A stretch of DNA of 36,609 nt from an uncultured Porphyromonadaceae bacterium (GCA_946414395.1 CAMKOE010000025.1:1-36609); one strand, 5' to 3'; counted from the first letter of the stretch, positions 1 through 9,954 are shown. Translations and numbers: made by a program. Notes: generated from the sequence alone by a model not told the origin.

Positions 1-392
1 GGCAGGGTGTAGAGCAGGATGGTCTCGATGCCTGTCAAGTCGCGGTTGACCTCGGCAAGGTGCTTCTCGTTCTCGAAATCCTGGATGAGGCGCACGCCGC
101 GCACGATGAACCGCGCGCCCACCTCGCGGGCCACGTCGACGGTCAGTCCCGTGTAGGTAATGACCTCGACTCGCGGGTCGTCCTTGAATACGCTCTCGAT
201 CCATGCCTGGCGCTGCTCCATGGTCATGAATGCCCGCTTGTCGGCGTTCACGCCGATGGCAATGACAAACTTGTCGAACAGCGGCAGGGCGCGCCTCACG
301 ATAGACTCGTGACCACGGGTAAACGGGTCAAATGAACCGGGAAAGAGTGCCACACGGCACCGCTCGCTATCAATGCACTGTGATGTCTTCAT
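1..392 (-). CDS. coaD: Pantetheine-phosphate adenylyltransferase (PPAT), 3' end cut by window
   Basis: The minus strand from 392 reads 130 codons and runs off the window edge. The product transfers an adenylyl group from ATP to 4'-phosphopantetheine, the penultimate step of coenzyme A synthesis in the cytoplasm. Near the N-terminus is the nucleotidyltransferase signature [17 protein letters not shown], with the (T/R)xGH ATP-binding motif. Further on are [14 protein letters not shown] and the family block [20 protein letters not shown]. About 20-30 C-terminal residues are missing compared with the usual ~160. The start chosen is the ATG at 390-392, which lies inside the end of parE, so the two genes overlap by 23 bp and are probably translationally coupled. 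The residues before the conserved core ([13 protein letters not shown]) are a slightly long extension. The family assignment is secure. Confidence 0.95.
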   Translation of the reverse strand, partial: MKTSQCIDSERCRVALFPGSFDPFTRGHESIVRRALPLFDKFVIAIGVNADKRAFMTMEQRQAWIESVFKDDPRVEVITYTGLTVDVAREVGARFIVRGVRLIQDFENEKHLAEVNRDLTGIETILLYTL

Positions 393-2361
393 CGTCCTCA
401 TTCACTAGATTGTCGATAATAAAGTTCTGGCGCTCCATGGTGTTCTTGCCCATGAAGAAGGCCAGCATCTGCTTGACGGAATCCTCCTTGCGCAGCGACA
501 CGCGGTCCAGACGCATCTCGGGACCGATAAAGTCCTTGAACTCGTCGGGCGAGATTTCGCCCAGTCCCTTGAATCGGGTGATCTCGGCGGCGTCACCCAG
601 TTTGTTGAGGGCTGCCAGGCGCTCCTCGTCGCTGTAGCAGTAGTAGGTCTCGACCTTCTGCGGCTTGGCCTCGCGCTTGGTGGAACGGTTCTTGCGCTTG
701 GCCTCCTTCTTGTTGAGCACGCGGAAGAGGGGCGTCTGCAGGATGTACAGGTGTCCCGTCTTGATCAGTTCGGGGCAGAATTGCAGGAAGTAGGTCAGCA
801 GCAGCAGGCGGATGTGCATGCCGTCCACATCGGCATCGGTGGCGATGATGACCTTGTTGTAGCGCAGCCCGTCGATACCGTCCTCGATGTTGAGCGCGGC
901 TTGCAGCAGGGCAAACTCGACATTGGTGATGACCTTCTTGGGGTCGAGGCCGTAGGTGTTCAACGGCTTGCCCCGCAGCGAGAATACAGCCTGGGTCTCC
1001 ACGTCGCGAATCTTGGTGATCGAGCCGCTGGCGCTCAGACCCTCGGTGATGAAAATCGAGGTGTCGTCGCGGCGGTCATTGTCCTTGGGGGCGCGGCTGT
1101 CGTTGAAGTGCACGCGGCAATCGCGCAGTTTGTCGTTGTGCAAGGCTGCCTTCTTGACGTTCTCGCGCACCTGCTTGCTCACGCCAGCGATGGCCTTGCG
1201 CTCGCGCTCGTTGTCCTGGATCTTCTTGAGCAGCACCTCGGCGGTCTCGGGCACCTTGTGGAGGTAGTCGTCGAGTTCCTTCTTGATGAAGTCGTTGATG
1301 TACTTGTAGATGGTGGGACCGTCTTTCCACATGATGCTGCTGCCCAGTTTGATCTTGGTCTGGGACTCGAAGACGGGTTCCTCGACCTTGACGCTGATGG
1401 CGGCCACGATACCGTTGCGGATGTCGCTATACTCGAAGTTCTTGCCGTAGAATTCCTTGATGGTCCTCGACAGGGCCTCGCGGAAGGCGCTCTGATGAGT
1501 TCCGCCTTGGGTCGTGTGCTGTCCGTTGACAAACGAGTAGAACTCCTCGCCCAACTGGGCGGCATGGGTGATGACCACCTCGATGTCGTCGCCGGTGAAG
1601 TGCATCAGCGGGTACAGCGGGTCGTTGGTCATCTTGTCCTTGACCAGGTCGCTCAAGCCGTTGCGCGAGTGGTACTTCTTGCCGTTGAGCACGAGCGTCA
1701 GGCCTGTGTTCAGGTAGGAGTAGTTCTTGATCATCGCCTCGATGAAATCCTCGCGGAACTGGTAGTTCTTGAAGATCGAGGCGTCGGGCGTGAACCGCAC
1801 GAGCGTGCCGTTGTCCTCACCCTCGTCGGCAGGGACGATGCCGCTCTCCTGCTGCACGATGCCCTCGTGGTAGAGCACCGACGAGCACTGCCCGTCGCGC
1901 ACGCTGCGGATGTAGAACTCGGTGGACAAGGCATTGACAGCCTTGATGCCCACACCGTTCAGTCCCACCGAGCGCTTGTAGGTCTGCGTGTCATACTTGG
2001 CGCCGGTGTTCATCTTGCTGGACGCCGCCTTGACCTGATCCAGGGGAATGCCGCGGCCATAGTCACGGATGGTCACCGTGCCGTCCACCACATCGATGTC
2101 GATGGTCGGCTTGGCATAGCCCGTGTTGAACTCATCGATGCTGTTGTCGATGACCTCCTTGATGAGGACATACACGCCATCATCGTCCTGGGAACCATCG
2201 CCCAACTTGCCGATGTACATGCCGGGGCGCTGGCGGATGTGCTCGCGCGGTGAGAGCGTCACCAGGCGGTCATAGCCGCCAAAGTCGCTCTCGACGGGCG
2301 GTTGCTGCTGACCCTCGTTCACCTCGGGCTCTTCTATCTGATTCTGTTTGTCTTTTGACAT
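370..2361 (-). CDS. parE: DNA topoisomerase IV subunit B (ParE, GyrB-like type IIA topoisomerase)
   Basis: The 663-residue product is the ATPase/TOPRIM subunit of topoisomerase IV, which unlinks daughter chromosomes. The GHKL ATPase domain spans roughly residues 25-230: E69 and N72 lie in [11 protein letters not shown], and glycine-rich loops include DYGRGIPLD and [13 protein letters not shown]. The transducer domain follows (QTKIKLGSS). The TOPRIM domain carries EG at 440-441 and the metal-binding DADVD at 509-513, and [13 protein letters not shown] near 595-608 is the usual C-terminal block. The absence of a long GyrB-type insertion and the Bacteroidetes wording ASGSI and FSLRGKPLN favour ParE over GyrB. 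Two oddities are EGLSASGS in place of the usual EGDSA(G/S)GS, and a Lys/Arg-rich insertion near 551-570. The partner parA/gyrA-like subunit is not in the window. Confidence 0.93.
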   Translation of the reverse strand: MSKDKQNQIEEPEVNEGQQQPPVESDFGGYDRLVTLSPREHIRQRPGMYIGKLGDGSQDDDGVYVLIKEVIDNSIDEFNTGYAKPTIDIDVVDGTVTIRDYGRGIPLDQVKAASSKMNTGAKYDTQTYKRSVGLNGVGIKAVNALSTEFYIRSVRDGQCSSVLYHEGIVQQESGIVPADEGEDNGTLVRFTPDASIFKNYQFREDFIEAMIKNYSYLNTGLTLVLNGKKYHSRNGLSDLVKDKMTNDPLYPLMHFTGDDIEVVITHAAQLGEEFYSFVNGQHTTQGGTHQSAFREALSRTIKEFYGKNFEYSDIRNGIVAAISVKVEEPVFESQTKIKLGSSIMWKDGPTIYKYINDFIKKELDDYLHKVPETAEVLLKKIQDNERERKAIAGVSKQVRENVKKAALHNDKLRDCRVHFNDSRAPKDNDRRDDTSIFITEGLSASGSITKIRDVETQAVFSLRGKPLNTYGLDPKKVITNVEFALLQAALNIEDGIDGLRYNKVIIATDADVDGMHIRLLLLTYFLQFCPELIKTGHLYILQTPLFRVLNKKEAKRKNRSTKREAKPQKVETYYCYSDEERLAALNKLGDAAEITRFKGLGEISPDEFKDFIGPEMRLDRVSLRKEDSVKQMLAFFMGKNTMERQNFIIDNLVNEDDEDITVH

Positions 2362-2391
2362 ACTTCGAGTGAAAATCTGCGTTTTAACCTA

Positions 2392-2399
2392 CAAAATTA
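2392..2399 (-). promoter_or_regulatory. Bacteroidetes -7 box upstream of parE
   Basis: The minus strand reads TAATTTTG, matching TAnnTTTG, about 30 bp before the parE start. This predicts a 5' leader of about 25 nt. No TTG was found at the ideal -33 spacing, so the match is only moderate. Confidence 0.4.
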
Positions 2400-2597
2400 C
2401 TAAAAATCCCGCAAATATCGCCCCTCGCCGCCCCATCTATAAGGTTTATTAACGATTTTACCCCGCCATGACATCTTGTTTTTGGAAAAAGAGTGGCGAC
2501 TTGGCGATTTAGAGGGTTTTTACGCTCGGGTGTGCAAGAAATCAGGCCTGGTGCCGTTATTAATAGAAAATGATAAAGTAACAACAGTACTGTGACC

Positions 2598-3077
2598 ATG
2601 ATGAGATATCTCAAAATGCCGCTCTGGCTGCCCATCCTTGCCCTGACAGCGATGTCGCTGACGTCGTGTGACCCGTTGTCGTCGGTGGAATACAAGATAT
2701 ACAATATGACCGAGGACACGGTGGCGGTGTCATTCTACAAGGAAATCATGACTTCACCCTATCAGGGATACTCTATTGAGGAAAATGACAGTGTGACAAC
2801 CGACTATAACCCCACGGAGGGGAATGACAGCATCCTGACGGCTGTTCTAGCACCGAAGCAGGCGTTGAGCGTCTCCCGCGAGTGGAATGGCTTGTACCGC
2901 GAGGAGCGCATCGTGCCCGCATGGAAGTACATCAAGTCGATGACGATGGGCGACAGGGAGGCCGACCCCGAGGTGTGGGGCGACGAGTCGCGCTGGACCA
3001 TGAAGACCAAGGGCGGCGGCTTCGGCGAGGGAGAGTCGCGGTATTACCAACTGCTGTTGCACCCGACAAACCATTGA
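2598..3077 (+). CDS. Small putative outer-membrane-type lipoprotein, unknown function
   Basis: The protein has about 159 residues. The N-terminal hydrophobic stretch (LPILALTAMSLTSC) ends in a lipobox, so the mature protein should be acylated at that Cys, followed by DPLSS. The rest is polar and rich in acidic and aromatic residues, with no family I recognise. An in-frame GTG lies at 2592, but ATG at 2598 (or the next codon, 2601) gives the better signal peptide. The gene stands alone between divergent parE and the convergent subtilase gene. No TAnnTTTG promoter was found just upstream. It is probably genuine because of the intact signal and codon use, but its role is unknown. Confidence 0.75.
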   Translation: MMRYLKMPLWLPILALTAMSLTSCDPLSSVEYKIYNMTEDTVAVSFYKEIMTSPYQGYSIEENDSVTTDYNPTEGNDSILTAVLAPKQALSVSREWNGLYREERIVPAWKYIKSMTMGDREADPEVWGDESRWTMKTKGGGFGEGESRYYQLLLHPTNH

Positions 3078-3098
3078 TTACGGGTAAATGTAAGAAAA

Positions 3099-3133
3099 AA
3101 ACGAGGGGACACCATGCAGGCGTTCCCTCGTTT
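3099..3133. terminator. Inverted-repeat terminator between convergent genes
   Basis: AAACGAGGG (3099-3107) pairs with CCCTCGTTT (3125-3133). On the minus strand the hairpin is followed by a T-rich run (complement of 3092-3100), so it should end the subtilase transcript. It may also stop the lipoprotein transcript on the plus strand. Confidence 0.75.
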
Positions 3134-3158
3134 GGATTCTGATGTCCTGACGTGATGA

Positions 3159-6100
3159 TTACTTCAGGACCTTGGTGGTCTGGACCGAACCGTCGTCATA
3201 GCGCGTCACGATGATGTTCATGCCGTCAAATGGCGAGGTTGACGTCATGCCCAGCGGGTTGACGTAGGTTACGCTGACAATCTGCTTGTCCACGGTGAAA
3301 TTGCCCAAGCCAGTGGCATTGCCGGGAGGATTGGGGCCGTCGCCAGGAGCACCGGCGCCGCCACCGCCACCGCCGCCACCGCCGCCTGCACGGCGGGGTG
3401 CGCCTGCACTGGCATCGTTGGGCACACGCTGATAATAGAAGCGGCTGACAAACATCGGTGTCGTTCCGGCGAGGGCACAGAAGGTGGGCTCGTCATAACT
3501 CCAACGGCCCGACTCGTCCCTCTGGAAGTCCTTGCAGCCGATGATGACGTCGGTCTGGGATCCGTCAATCTCCTTCTGGCCCATGTAGGTCTCGGTGGCA
3601 GGCAGAGCGCCCTGGCCGACCACATAGGGGGTCCACTGGCGCCAAGCGCGGGCCAGAACTAACTCGTAGTGGTAGTCGGCATCGTCATCCACAGGAGGAA
3701 CCACGCAGTGCATAGCCACCTCGGCTGCCATGTAGTAGTACTGCAGGCCGGTTGCGGCATCGGTCATGATGTCGGACTGGTCATAGTTTACCGTGGCGGT
3801 CATCGTGCTCACCTGGCTCGACCTGATGGGGGCACCATAGGTGTTGCCGGTGGACTGGACACCATTGGCGACAACAACGGGTACATACCAGGTGGCGTTG
3901 CCCTGAACCGTCACATAGTCATTGAGATGTATCCACATCTCGCTCTGACCCATGGGCACGCTGGGCTGCTGCACCCAACTGGTCAGGTCTTCATCCTTGG
4001 CATGGGGCAGATAGACGTAGGAGTCATAGTCGGCGCTGGCATAGGACACGGCGCGGTTCAGGTCACCGGTTGCCCAATTCTCCTGTGATTCCTTGACGCC
4101 GACGTTGTGATAGACGTCATAGCGGGTGATGGCGCTGCTATTGCTCGTCACCTTGATGTTGACATCGCTGTTGGTGACATTGGCCGGGAGGTCGTGGCTG
4201 GTGTCGGCTTCCAACTCGGCCATCGTGTAGGGCGAGAGGATCTCGATGTCGGTCTTGTAAACAGGCACATCGACCACGGCGCTGTACAGCGTGCTGTTGA
4301 CCACGAGGCCATTGCCGGTGACGGTGATGGTGTAGGTCTGGTCGCCGATGGTCACGGTGAACGAGCCGCTGTGGGGACCCTCGTCGGTGGGTGAATAGGT
4401 CACGGTCAGGTCAAGGGTGCCGTCGGGCAGAACCTCGCCAGTGCCGGTCACGGTGAACTCGCCGGGCAGGTTGGTCGTGTCGATCACCGGGGTGAAGGGC
4501 TGGTTGCCCGTGTTGATGATAGTGACAGTCTGCGTGTCGCTCTTGCCGACGCGAGTGTCGGTGAAAGTGATTTCGCTGGGACTGACGGTTCCTGCAGTGA
4601 CGGGAATCACCTCATTTTCCCACTCAAAGGTCACCTTGGGCAAGAACTGGCGACGGCTTCCGGAGCCATAACGGTTATAACTGTTAAGAGTCGTACCGTA
4701 GGAATTGAATGAGGTGTAACCATTAGGATTTATGCCATAGAAATAAGTCGTGCTGTTGCTTCCGGCAGAGGTAACCTCAAATTCAATGACCAGATTATTA
4801 CCCGTGTACTCAAATGGCTGATCGAAATTGATAACCAGTTCGGTGCCACCACTCACGGCCACTTGTCCGGTTTTTACCGTAGTGAGGCCCGTCAGGCGAG
4901 TATAACGTGTTTGAACAAACGTGGTTTGTGTGGTGGTTCCGATTGAGACGTTGAATTGGCCGCCGGAGAAGTTCAATCCTGTTGAATAGAACTTCATTGA
5001 CTTGATCTTCTTGCCTTGAATCTCGGTCAACATGCTGGCTGGATAAATCATCTGGTTTATTTGCTTGTTAGCATATTGATTGCCATAGATGGGCAAGTAA
5101 TAATTGGTCTCGGTACCATCGGCAACAGTGGCTTCGCTCACTTCGGTTGCCGAGCCGGTGATGACCACAGTATAGGTCTGGTCGCCGATGGTCACGGTGA
5201 ACGAGCCGTTGTGGACGCCAGCGGTGGTGGGCGAGTAGGTCACAGTCAAGTTGATGGAACCGCCGATGGCCACCTGGCCGCCTCCACTGACGGTGTAAAC
5301 GCCGGGCAGGTTATCGGTATTGATGACAGGCGTGAACACCATGGTGCCCGTGTTGGCGATTGTCACGGTGGCGGTGTAGGTGTTGCCCACGACACGGTCG
5401 GTAAAGTCCAGTGCTTGGGGACTTACCGTCGCGGCGATGTAGGGAGCCTCGCCAGTACCCGTGAGGGTGAAGTTGAAACTGATGTCGCTGCTCTCGCTGG
5501 CGGTAATCGTCAGTTGCTCGCTGTAGTCGACCTCCTGGGTGGGAGTGAAGGTGACCGTGATGGTGCGGCTCTCGCCTGGAGCGAGCGGTGAGTTGTCGTA
5601 GTTGGCCTCGAAGGGGGCGCTCACGTTCACGACAGGGGTGAACGACTGGCTGCCCTCGTTGGTGATGGTGATGGTCTTGGTCACGGTGTTGCCGGTGGTC
5701 ACGGTGCCGTAGGCCAGTGTGCCCTCAACGGGATAGACGCTGGCGTCATAGGGCTCGGGAGCCTGGATGCACGATCCGGTCAGGGCGACGGTTACGCCGT
5801 CGGCAATGACGAGCGTGGCCTGGTCGCTCGCGCTGGCAACCGTGGGCGCATAGGTAATCGTGATGGTGACCGTGCCGCCGTTAGCCGCCACGTTGCCATT
5901 GCTGGTGATGGCGGTCACGCTAAAGGGGGTGCCGCTTAGGCTGGCGTTCAGCCCGGCGATGGTCAGGAGCAGTGCCTCGTCGGTGGTGTTGGTCACCACG
6001 ACGGTCTTGGACTCGCTGCTGCCGGTCCAGAAGTCGCTGCCGCCAAAGGTCAACTCGGTGGGATTGACGGTGATCGTGCCGCCATTCAGCCCCAGGATGT

Positions 6101-8219
6101 ACTGGATACCCGCCAGGGCGTTGATCTTGCCGTTACCAAAGTGGCTCGCATTGGCGCCGGTAGTCGTGTAGGAGTCGGTGATGGCAGTTTCGCGCATGAT
6201 CTCCTTCACGTCATTGACGGTCAAGTTCTTGTGTTGGGCATTAGCCTCCAGTGAAGCCTGCATCCACAGTGCCACGATACCAGCCGCGGCAGGTGTCGCC
6301 ATCGAGGTACCCTCCATGGCGGCATAGGGGTTGGTGGAACTGTTGACCACCAGGTCGCTGTTATAACTGTTGCCGTAATAACTGTAATTGTCCACGCTGG
6401 TGGTGTGGTTGTGGTTCACACCGGCCACGAGACGGGCGCCAGGAGCAGTGATCCAGGGGTACTGCAGACCGGTAGGGCTCTGGTCGGCTATGGCATAACT
6501 CGAGAAATAGGCGATGTCGCCGATGGTGTATCGGGGGAAGTTGGTTACGGTGCCATTGTAACTGGTCGTCTGGTTCTTGGTGACATAGGCGCCGATGGAG
6601 ATGACACTGGGAATCGTTGCCTCGTCGCTGACGCTCATGTCGTCGCTACCGGCCTGCCAGTTGTGGCCCTGGGTCGTGACAAAGTTGCTGAAGTAGCCAC
6701 GGCTGCCACCCCACACGTCGATTGTGGCACTGCCCGTCTGGGGATAGAATTCCACAGCCAGCGTGTAGTTGCTGACGTAACTACTGTTATAACTTCTTGA
6801 TTCCAGCCCGCTGGTATAGAGCATGATCTGGGTCTTGCCATTGGCACTGACGTAATCCTTGTAGGCATAGAGGGTACCACTATAGTAGGTTCCCAAGCCC
6901 GACACCGTGGCGCCACTGGTGGTGGGCGTCACTTCCACACTGGTGAGCACGGCGCCGGTGCTCCTGTTGAGCACATAGATTTTACACTTGATGGTCGTCG
7001 TTCCTGATTGTGACCATCCATTAGCAATGATGCCTTGATAGTAATAACCGTCTTCGGTATCGCTATAGTAATGGCAGCGCAGGATAGAGCCCAGGGGATT
7101 GGCGCTGGAGGCCGTTCCCGAGATGTGATAGCCCTCGCCATTGGTGTTACCCTTGCCGGCATCGTTGCTGGCGGCAAACAGGGCCACGCGGTTAGGGTGG
7201 TTATCGCCGAACAGGGAGTTGTACACGTCGGCCACATCACCCGTGCCGTCGTGAGGGCCTATCTGAGAACCCCAACTGTTGCTCACGACCAGCGGCTTGC
7301 CCTGTTGGTCGGCATAGGTGCACATATTGTTGACAGCGTTGGACAGATAGATGTTGGAAAGGTTGTAAATACCTGCCAAATAGAGGTCTGAACCAGGCGC
7401 CATGCCGCCATAGGTGGCATTGGCATGGTCGTCGGTCACGGTGACGTTAGAACCGTTGACAATCACGCTGGAGCCGCCAGCGATGCTGCTGGTGTGGGTG
7501 CCGTGATCCTCGGACCTGTCATCGGTCAGCGAGCCGCTGGTGATGGACGAGTACTCCTGGGCGCTGCTGCCGTTATAGACATAGGCCCGCTTGATGCGGC
7601 TGTTGCCGTTCTTGTCCTTGAAGGCGATATGGTTAAAGTCTATACCCGTGTCGATGATGCCCAGGATGACGCCTGTGCCATCAAACTTCTTGGTGAGGCC
7701 GGCAGCCGTGGCGTCGTTGCTCAGGGAGAGCACGTCGTCAACATTGGAAGCCTTGCGGGCTTCGTTGGTCATGAGGCGCATCGGCGTGGCGGCGTTGATC
7801 CTGCTCACGCCGGCCAGGGCGGCGACGTCCTCGATGCGCTCAATGGGAATCAACGCGGTCATCAGGCCGCCCTCAAATCGGCTCTGGATTTCAACACCCA
7901 TCGCCTCGAGTTGGGTCGTGACACTCTCGTTGCTGATGCGTACAAAGGCCGACATATAGACCTTGCCGTCGATGGTGTCGGGCTTGCAGAAGGGTAGGGT
8001 GGCGTCGTCATGCCTCCCGTCGATGATATGATGGGGAGTGGCCAACTTGGACAGGTCTGCCTGGGGCTTAAAGTCGGCCTTATTCTCGATCTGGTCAAGG
8101 AACATCTGGGTCGAAATTGACATCTTCTCGATGTTCGCGCGTTGGCTCCATGCCGTCAGACTCAGGGCAACAAAGCCCAGCACTAGCGTGAAGCGTAATG
8201 TATTAATTATCGTTTTCAT
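3159..8219 (-). CDS. Secreted subtilisin-like serine protease (S8) with HYDIN/choice-of-anchor-D-type repeats and T9SS-like tail
   Basis: The 1686-residue protein begins with a signal peptide (about residues 1-25, ending TAWSQ). The S8 catalytic triad is intact: D190 in GIIDTGIDF, H239 in DHGTHTSS and S639 in GTSMATPAAAG, with N352 in FAASNDAG as the oxyanion-hole candidate. About 290 residues containing an inserted domain separate N352 and S639. Residues ~705-1025 and ~1210-1303 hold repeated beta-sandwich modules with the pattern TVSPxxLxFxDxxVG...VTIxNTG...GSFTVTIGDQTY; the last two are almost identical even in DNA (near 4315-4385 and 5160-5240). A run of glycines near 1608-1622 precedes the tail. 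The final ~50 residues (VSVTYVNPLG...NIIVTRYDDGSV) resemble type IX secretion sorting domains, suggesting export across the outer membrane. It lies 14 bp after the 509-residue secreted protein, probably in one operon. The substrate is unknown. Confidence 0.9.
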   Translation of the reverse strand: MKTIINTLRFTLVLGFVALSLTAWSQRANIEKMSISTQMFLDQIENKADFKPQADLSKLATPHHIIDGRHDDATLPFCKPDTIDGKVYMSAFVRISNESVTTQLEAMGVEIQSRFEGGLMTALIPIERIEDVAALAGVSRINAATPMRLMTNEARKASNVDDVLSLSNDATAAGLTKKFDGTGVILGIIDTGIDFNHIAFKDKNGNSRIKRAYVYNGSSAQEYSSITSGSLTDDRSEDHGTHTSSIAGGSSVIVNGSNVTVTDDHANATYGGMAPGSDLYLAGIYNLSNIYLSNAVNNMCTYADQQGKPLVVSNSWGSQIGPHDGTGDVADVYNSLFGDNHPNRVALFAASNDAGKGNTNGEGYHISGTASSANPLGSILRCHYYSDTEDGYYYQGIIANGWSQSGTTTIKCKIYVLNRSTGAVLTSVEVTPTTSGATVSGLGTYYSGTLYAYKDYVSANGKTQIMLYTSGLESRSYNSSYVSNYTLAVEFYPQTGSATIDVWGGSRGYFSNFVTTQGHNWQAGSDDMSVSDEATIPSVISIGAYVTKNQTTSYNGTVTNFPRYTIGDIAYFSSYAIADQSPTGLQYPWITAPGARLVAGVNHNHTTSVDNYSYYGNSYNSDLVVNSSTNPYAAMEGTSMATPAAAGIVALWMQASLEANAQHKNLTVNDVKEIMRETAITDSYTTTGANASHFGNGKINALAGIQYILGLNGGTITVNPTELTFGGSDFWTGSSESKTVVVTNTTDEALLLTIAGLNASLSGTPFSVTAITSNGNVAANGGTVTITITYAPTVASASDQATLVIADGVTVALTGSCIQAPEPYDASVYPVEGTLAYGTVTTGNTVTKTITITNEGSQSFTPVVNVSAPFEANYDNSPLAPGESRTITVTFTPTQEVDYSEQLTITASESSDISFNFTLTGTGEAPYIAATVSPQALDFTDRVVGNTYTATVTIANTGTMVFTPVINTDNLPGVYTVSGGGQVAIGGSINLTVTYSPTTAGVHNGSFTVTIGDQTYTVVITGSATEVSEATVADGTETNYYLPIYGNQYANKQINQMIYPASMLTEIQGKKIKSMKFYSTGLNFSGGQFNVSIGTTTQTTFVQTRYTRLTGLTTVKTGQVAVSGGTELVINFDQPFEYTGNNLVIEFEVTSAGSNSTTYFYGINPNGYTSFNSYGTTLNSYNRYGSGSRRQFLPKVTFEWENEVIPVTAGTVSPSEITFTDTRVGKSDTQTVTIINTGNQPFTPVIDTTNLPGEFTVTGTGEVLPDGTLDLTVTYSPTDEGPHSGSFTVTIGDQTYTITVTGNGLVVNSTLYSAVVDVPVYKTDIEILSPYTMAELEADTSHDLPANVTNSDVNIKVTSNSSAITRYDVYHNVGVKESQENWATGDLNRAVSYASADYDSYVYLPHAKDEDLTSWVQQPSVPMGQSEMWIHLNDYVTVQGNATWYVPVVVANGVQSTGNTYGAPIRSSQVSTMTATVNYDQSDIMTDAATGLQYYYMAAEVAMHCVVPPVDDDADYHYELVLARAWRQWTPYVVGQGALPATETYMGQKEIDGSQTDVIIGCKDFQRDESGRWSYDEPTFCALAGTTPMFVSRFYYQRVPNDASAGAPRRAGGGGGGGGGGAGAPGDGPNPPGNATGLGNFTVDKQIVSVTYVNPLGMTSTSPFDGMNIIVTRYDDGSVQTTKVLK

Positions 8220-8233
8220 GTCGGGATGTTGTC

Positions 8234-9763
8234 TTAGTCGTTAATCTTCAGGTTACTATAGCACTTTTTCATGCCCTGCTCGACGGGCTGGTCAGCCTTG
8301 GGGCGCAAGCCCTTGAACATGAGGCTGCGGGATGCGGGAGCGGCGGCCTGACGGGGCGCGTTCAGCGCCGATCCGTTGCCCCCAGCGATGGTGATGCTGG
8401 CCAGGTCGGTCGAGTAAACCGTACCGTCGGTCTTGATCTCGATGATGCCGCCAGCGGTGACGGGGACATTGGTCCAGGTGTAGGTCTCGCCAGCGTTGAA
8501 AGTGTGTGACACATTATTAATAACAAGGATGCCCTTGTTGTCGTCGTTCACGCTCTCGAGGTTGGCTCCGGCCGTCACGGTGACGTTGACACTGTTGCCC
8601 ATGTAGGTCAGGGGCAGGGTGTAGATGATGCTGCCGTAGTACTGGATGAAGGCCCAGATGCTATTGTTATCGTCCATGATGGCATTGCTGCCGTGGAATT
8701 CCCAGCCGTTGTGACCCGTTATGGCACCCGAGCCGGGATTGGTCGTGGTGCATGCCGTGAAGTCGATGCTCGCATAGAAGTCCTCGCCCGTGGCGCTGCC
8801 CGACGGCAGTATCACGTTGGCGTCATAGAGTGCCTTGTAGGAGTATTTGTCGGGATGGGAATTGTCGGCCGTGCTCTCGCTGAAGGTGTCGGTCACCGTG
8901 CCCAGGCTGTAGAGATCGACCGTGTCGTTGGGCTGATAGGTCGTCGTGATGTCGTCATGGGTAACGTCAATCGTGGGAACATAGGAAGAGGGCAGGTTGA
9001 CCACACCGATGAGTTCGATGTCAGGCGTCTGATACATGTAGTACTGGCTGTTGCTCACCTGTGCGCCATAGAAACTGATGACATCGCCGCTGCTCATACC
9101 ACCGACGACAAACGATGAGGTACCGCCTGCTGTCGCTGTAGCGGCAATTCTCCACCCGGCGTTATTGTGGTTGTAGATGAAATAGCCGCCACGGGCATTG
9201 GTGCCGACGTAGATGATGAACTGCAACGTGGCATCGTCGTAGCCCTCGGGAACGGTAAAGGTCAATCCACCTTGCCCCGACACATAGGCATAACCGCTGG
9301 CTTGCCAGATCAGGTTTGTGCCGTCGGTGCCCCAGTTGCCGTTAGCGGGAAGCATATCCTGGGTGATGGTGGTGGAACCCGTGTGGGCTCCGGCACCGTC
9401 CTGGTAGAAATCAAGGAGGTCGATGGTTTGAGATGTGGGGATATGTCTAGTGGCCTGGAAACTGATGCTGCCGATCTCGTTGTCACCATCCTTGGTGTCG
9501 ATGCGATGGATGGAAACACGGTTCTCACCATCGTTGAGCATGCTCGCGGTCAACTTGTATGGGCCTGCAGGTTGGCACAGTCGCAGCGTGTTGGAGTAAT
9601 GGTTCATTTCACCCACAGTAGTGTATTCACTCTGGTTGTCCACGAGGCTGAGGCCGATGCGGTTGGCCTGCACGATGCTACCAGTGGACTGGGCGTGAGC
9701 GATATTCCATCCCGCCACAAGCAACAGGCTGAATATCAACGGTTGTTTCATAAATAATTTCAT
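8234..9763 (-). CDS. Secreted protein of unknown function, co-transcribed with the subtilase
   Basis: The 509-residue protein has a clear signal peptide (LIFSLLLVAGWNIAHAQ, cleavage near residue 25). The mature part is rich in Ser, Thr, Gly, Asn and Tyr, with alternating hydrophobic stretches typical of extracellular beta-sandwich proteins. I see no catalytic motif and recognise no family. A stretch near residues 135-225 has the look of a carbohydrate-binding or jelly-roll fold, but that is only an impression. The C-terminus (MFKGLRPKAD...NLKIND) does not look like a T9SS sorting tail, unlike the neighbour. The gene ends 14 bp before the subtilase start, and one leader with a promoter near 9955 serves both. 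It may be a companion, substrate or propeptide-like partner; this is inference from position. Confidence 0.8.
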   Translation of the reverse strand: MKLFMKQPLIFSLLLVAGWNIAHAQSTGSIVQANRIGLSLVDNQSEYTTVGEMNHYSNTLRLCQPAGPYKLTASMLNDGENRVSIHRIDTKDGDNEIGSISFQATRHIPTSQTIDLLDFYQDGAGAHTGSTTITQDMLPANGNWGTDGTNLIWQASGYAYVSGQGGLTFTVPEGYDDATLQFIIYVGTNARGGYFIYNHNNAGWRIAATATAGGTSSFVVGGMSSGDVISFYGAQVSNSQYYMYQTPDIELIGVVNLPSSYVPTIDVTHDDITTTYQPNDTVDLYSLGTVTDTFSESTADNSHPDKYSYKALYDANVILPSGSATGEDFYASIDFTACTTTNPGSGAITGHNGWEFHGSNAIMDDNNSIWAFIQYYGSIIYTLPLTYMGNSVNVTVTAGANLESVNDDNKGILVINNVSHTFNAGETYTWTNVPVTAGGIIEIKTDGTVYSTDLASITIAGGNGSALNAPRQAAAPASRSLMFKGLRPKADQPVEQGMKKCYSNLKIND

Positions 9764-9812
9764 AACTCTAGGTATATTAATGTATATATTATTTACTGAA
9801 AAACAAATGGTG

Positions 9813-9835
9813 TTACAGATGTCAAATATCTGTAA
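9813..9835 (-). promoter_or_regulatory. Hairpin in the 5' leader of the secreted-protease operon
   Basis: TTACAGAT and ATCTGTAA form a perfect 8-bp stem around a 7-nt loop, about 50 nt before the start codon of the 509-residue protein. It is part of a leader of roughly 185 nt. Function is unknown. Confidence 0.45.
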
Positions 9836-9911
9836 TACAATATTTTAACTATACAGTCCTATTTTTCAAAAACCTTACAAGTGGTAGCCTGTCTGGTAGT
9901 TAGAGGTTGGT

Positions 9912-9950
9912 GTGAATCAAGGGGACATTAAATCCCTCATTGTGATTCAC
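9912..9950 (-). promoter_or_regulatory. 5'-terminal stem-loop of the secreted-protease operon leader
   Basis: GTGAATCA (9912-9919) is the exact reverse complement of TGATTCAC (9943-9950), with an inner GGG/CCC pairing. The outer arm coincides with the predicted transcription start, about 5-7 nt after the -7 box at 9955-9962, so the mRNA would begin with this hairpin. It could stabilise the mRNA or, as DNA, be an operator. Confidence 0.45.
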
Positions 9951-9954
9951 TGCG

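Noticed and set aside
2492..2510. GTGGCGACTTGGCGATTT, resembling the GC core of the array at 32 kb.
   Set aside because: Only 12-13 bases match and no hairpin arms are present, so a relic copy cannot be claimed.
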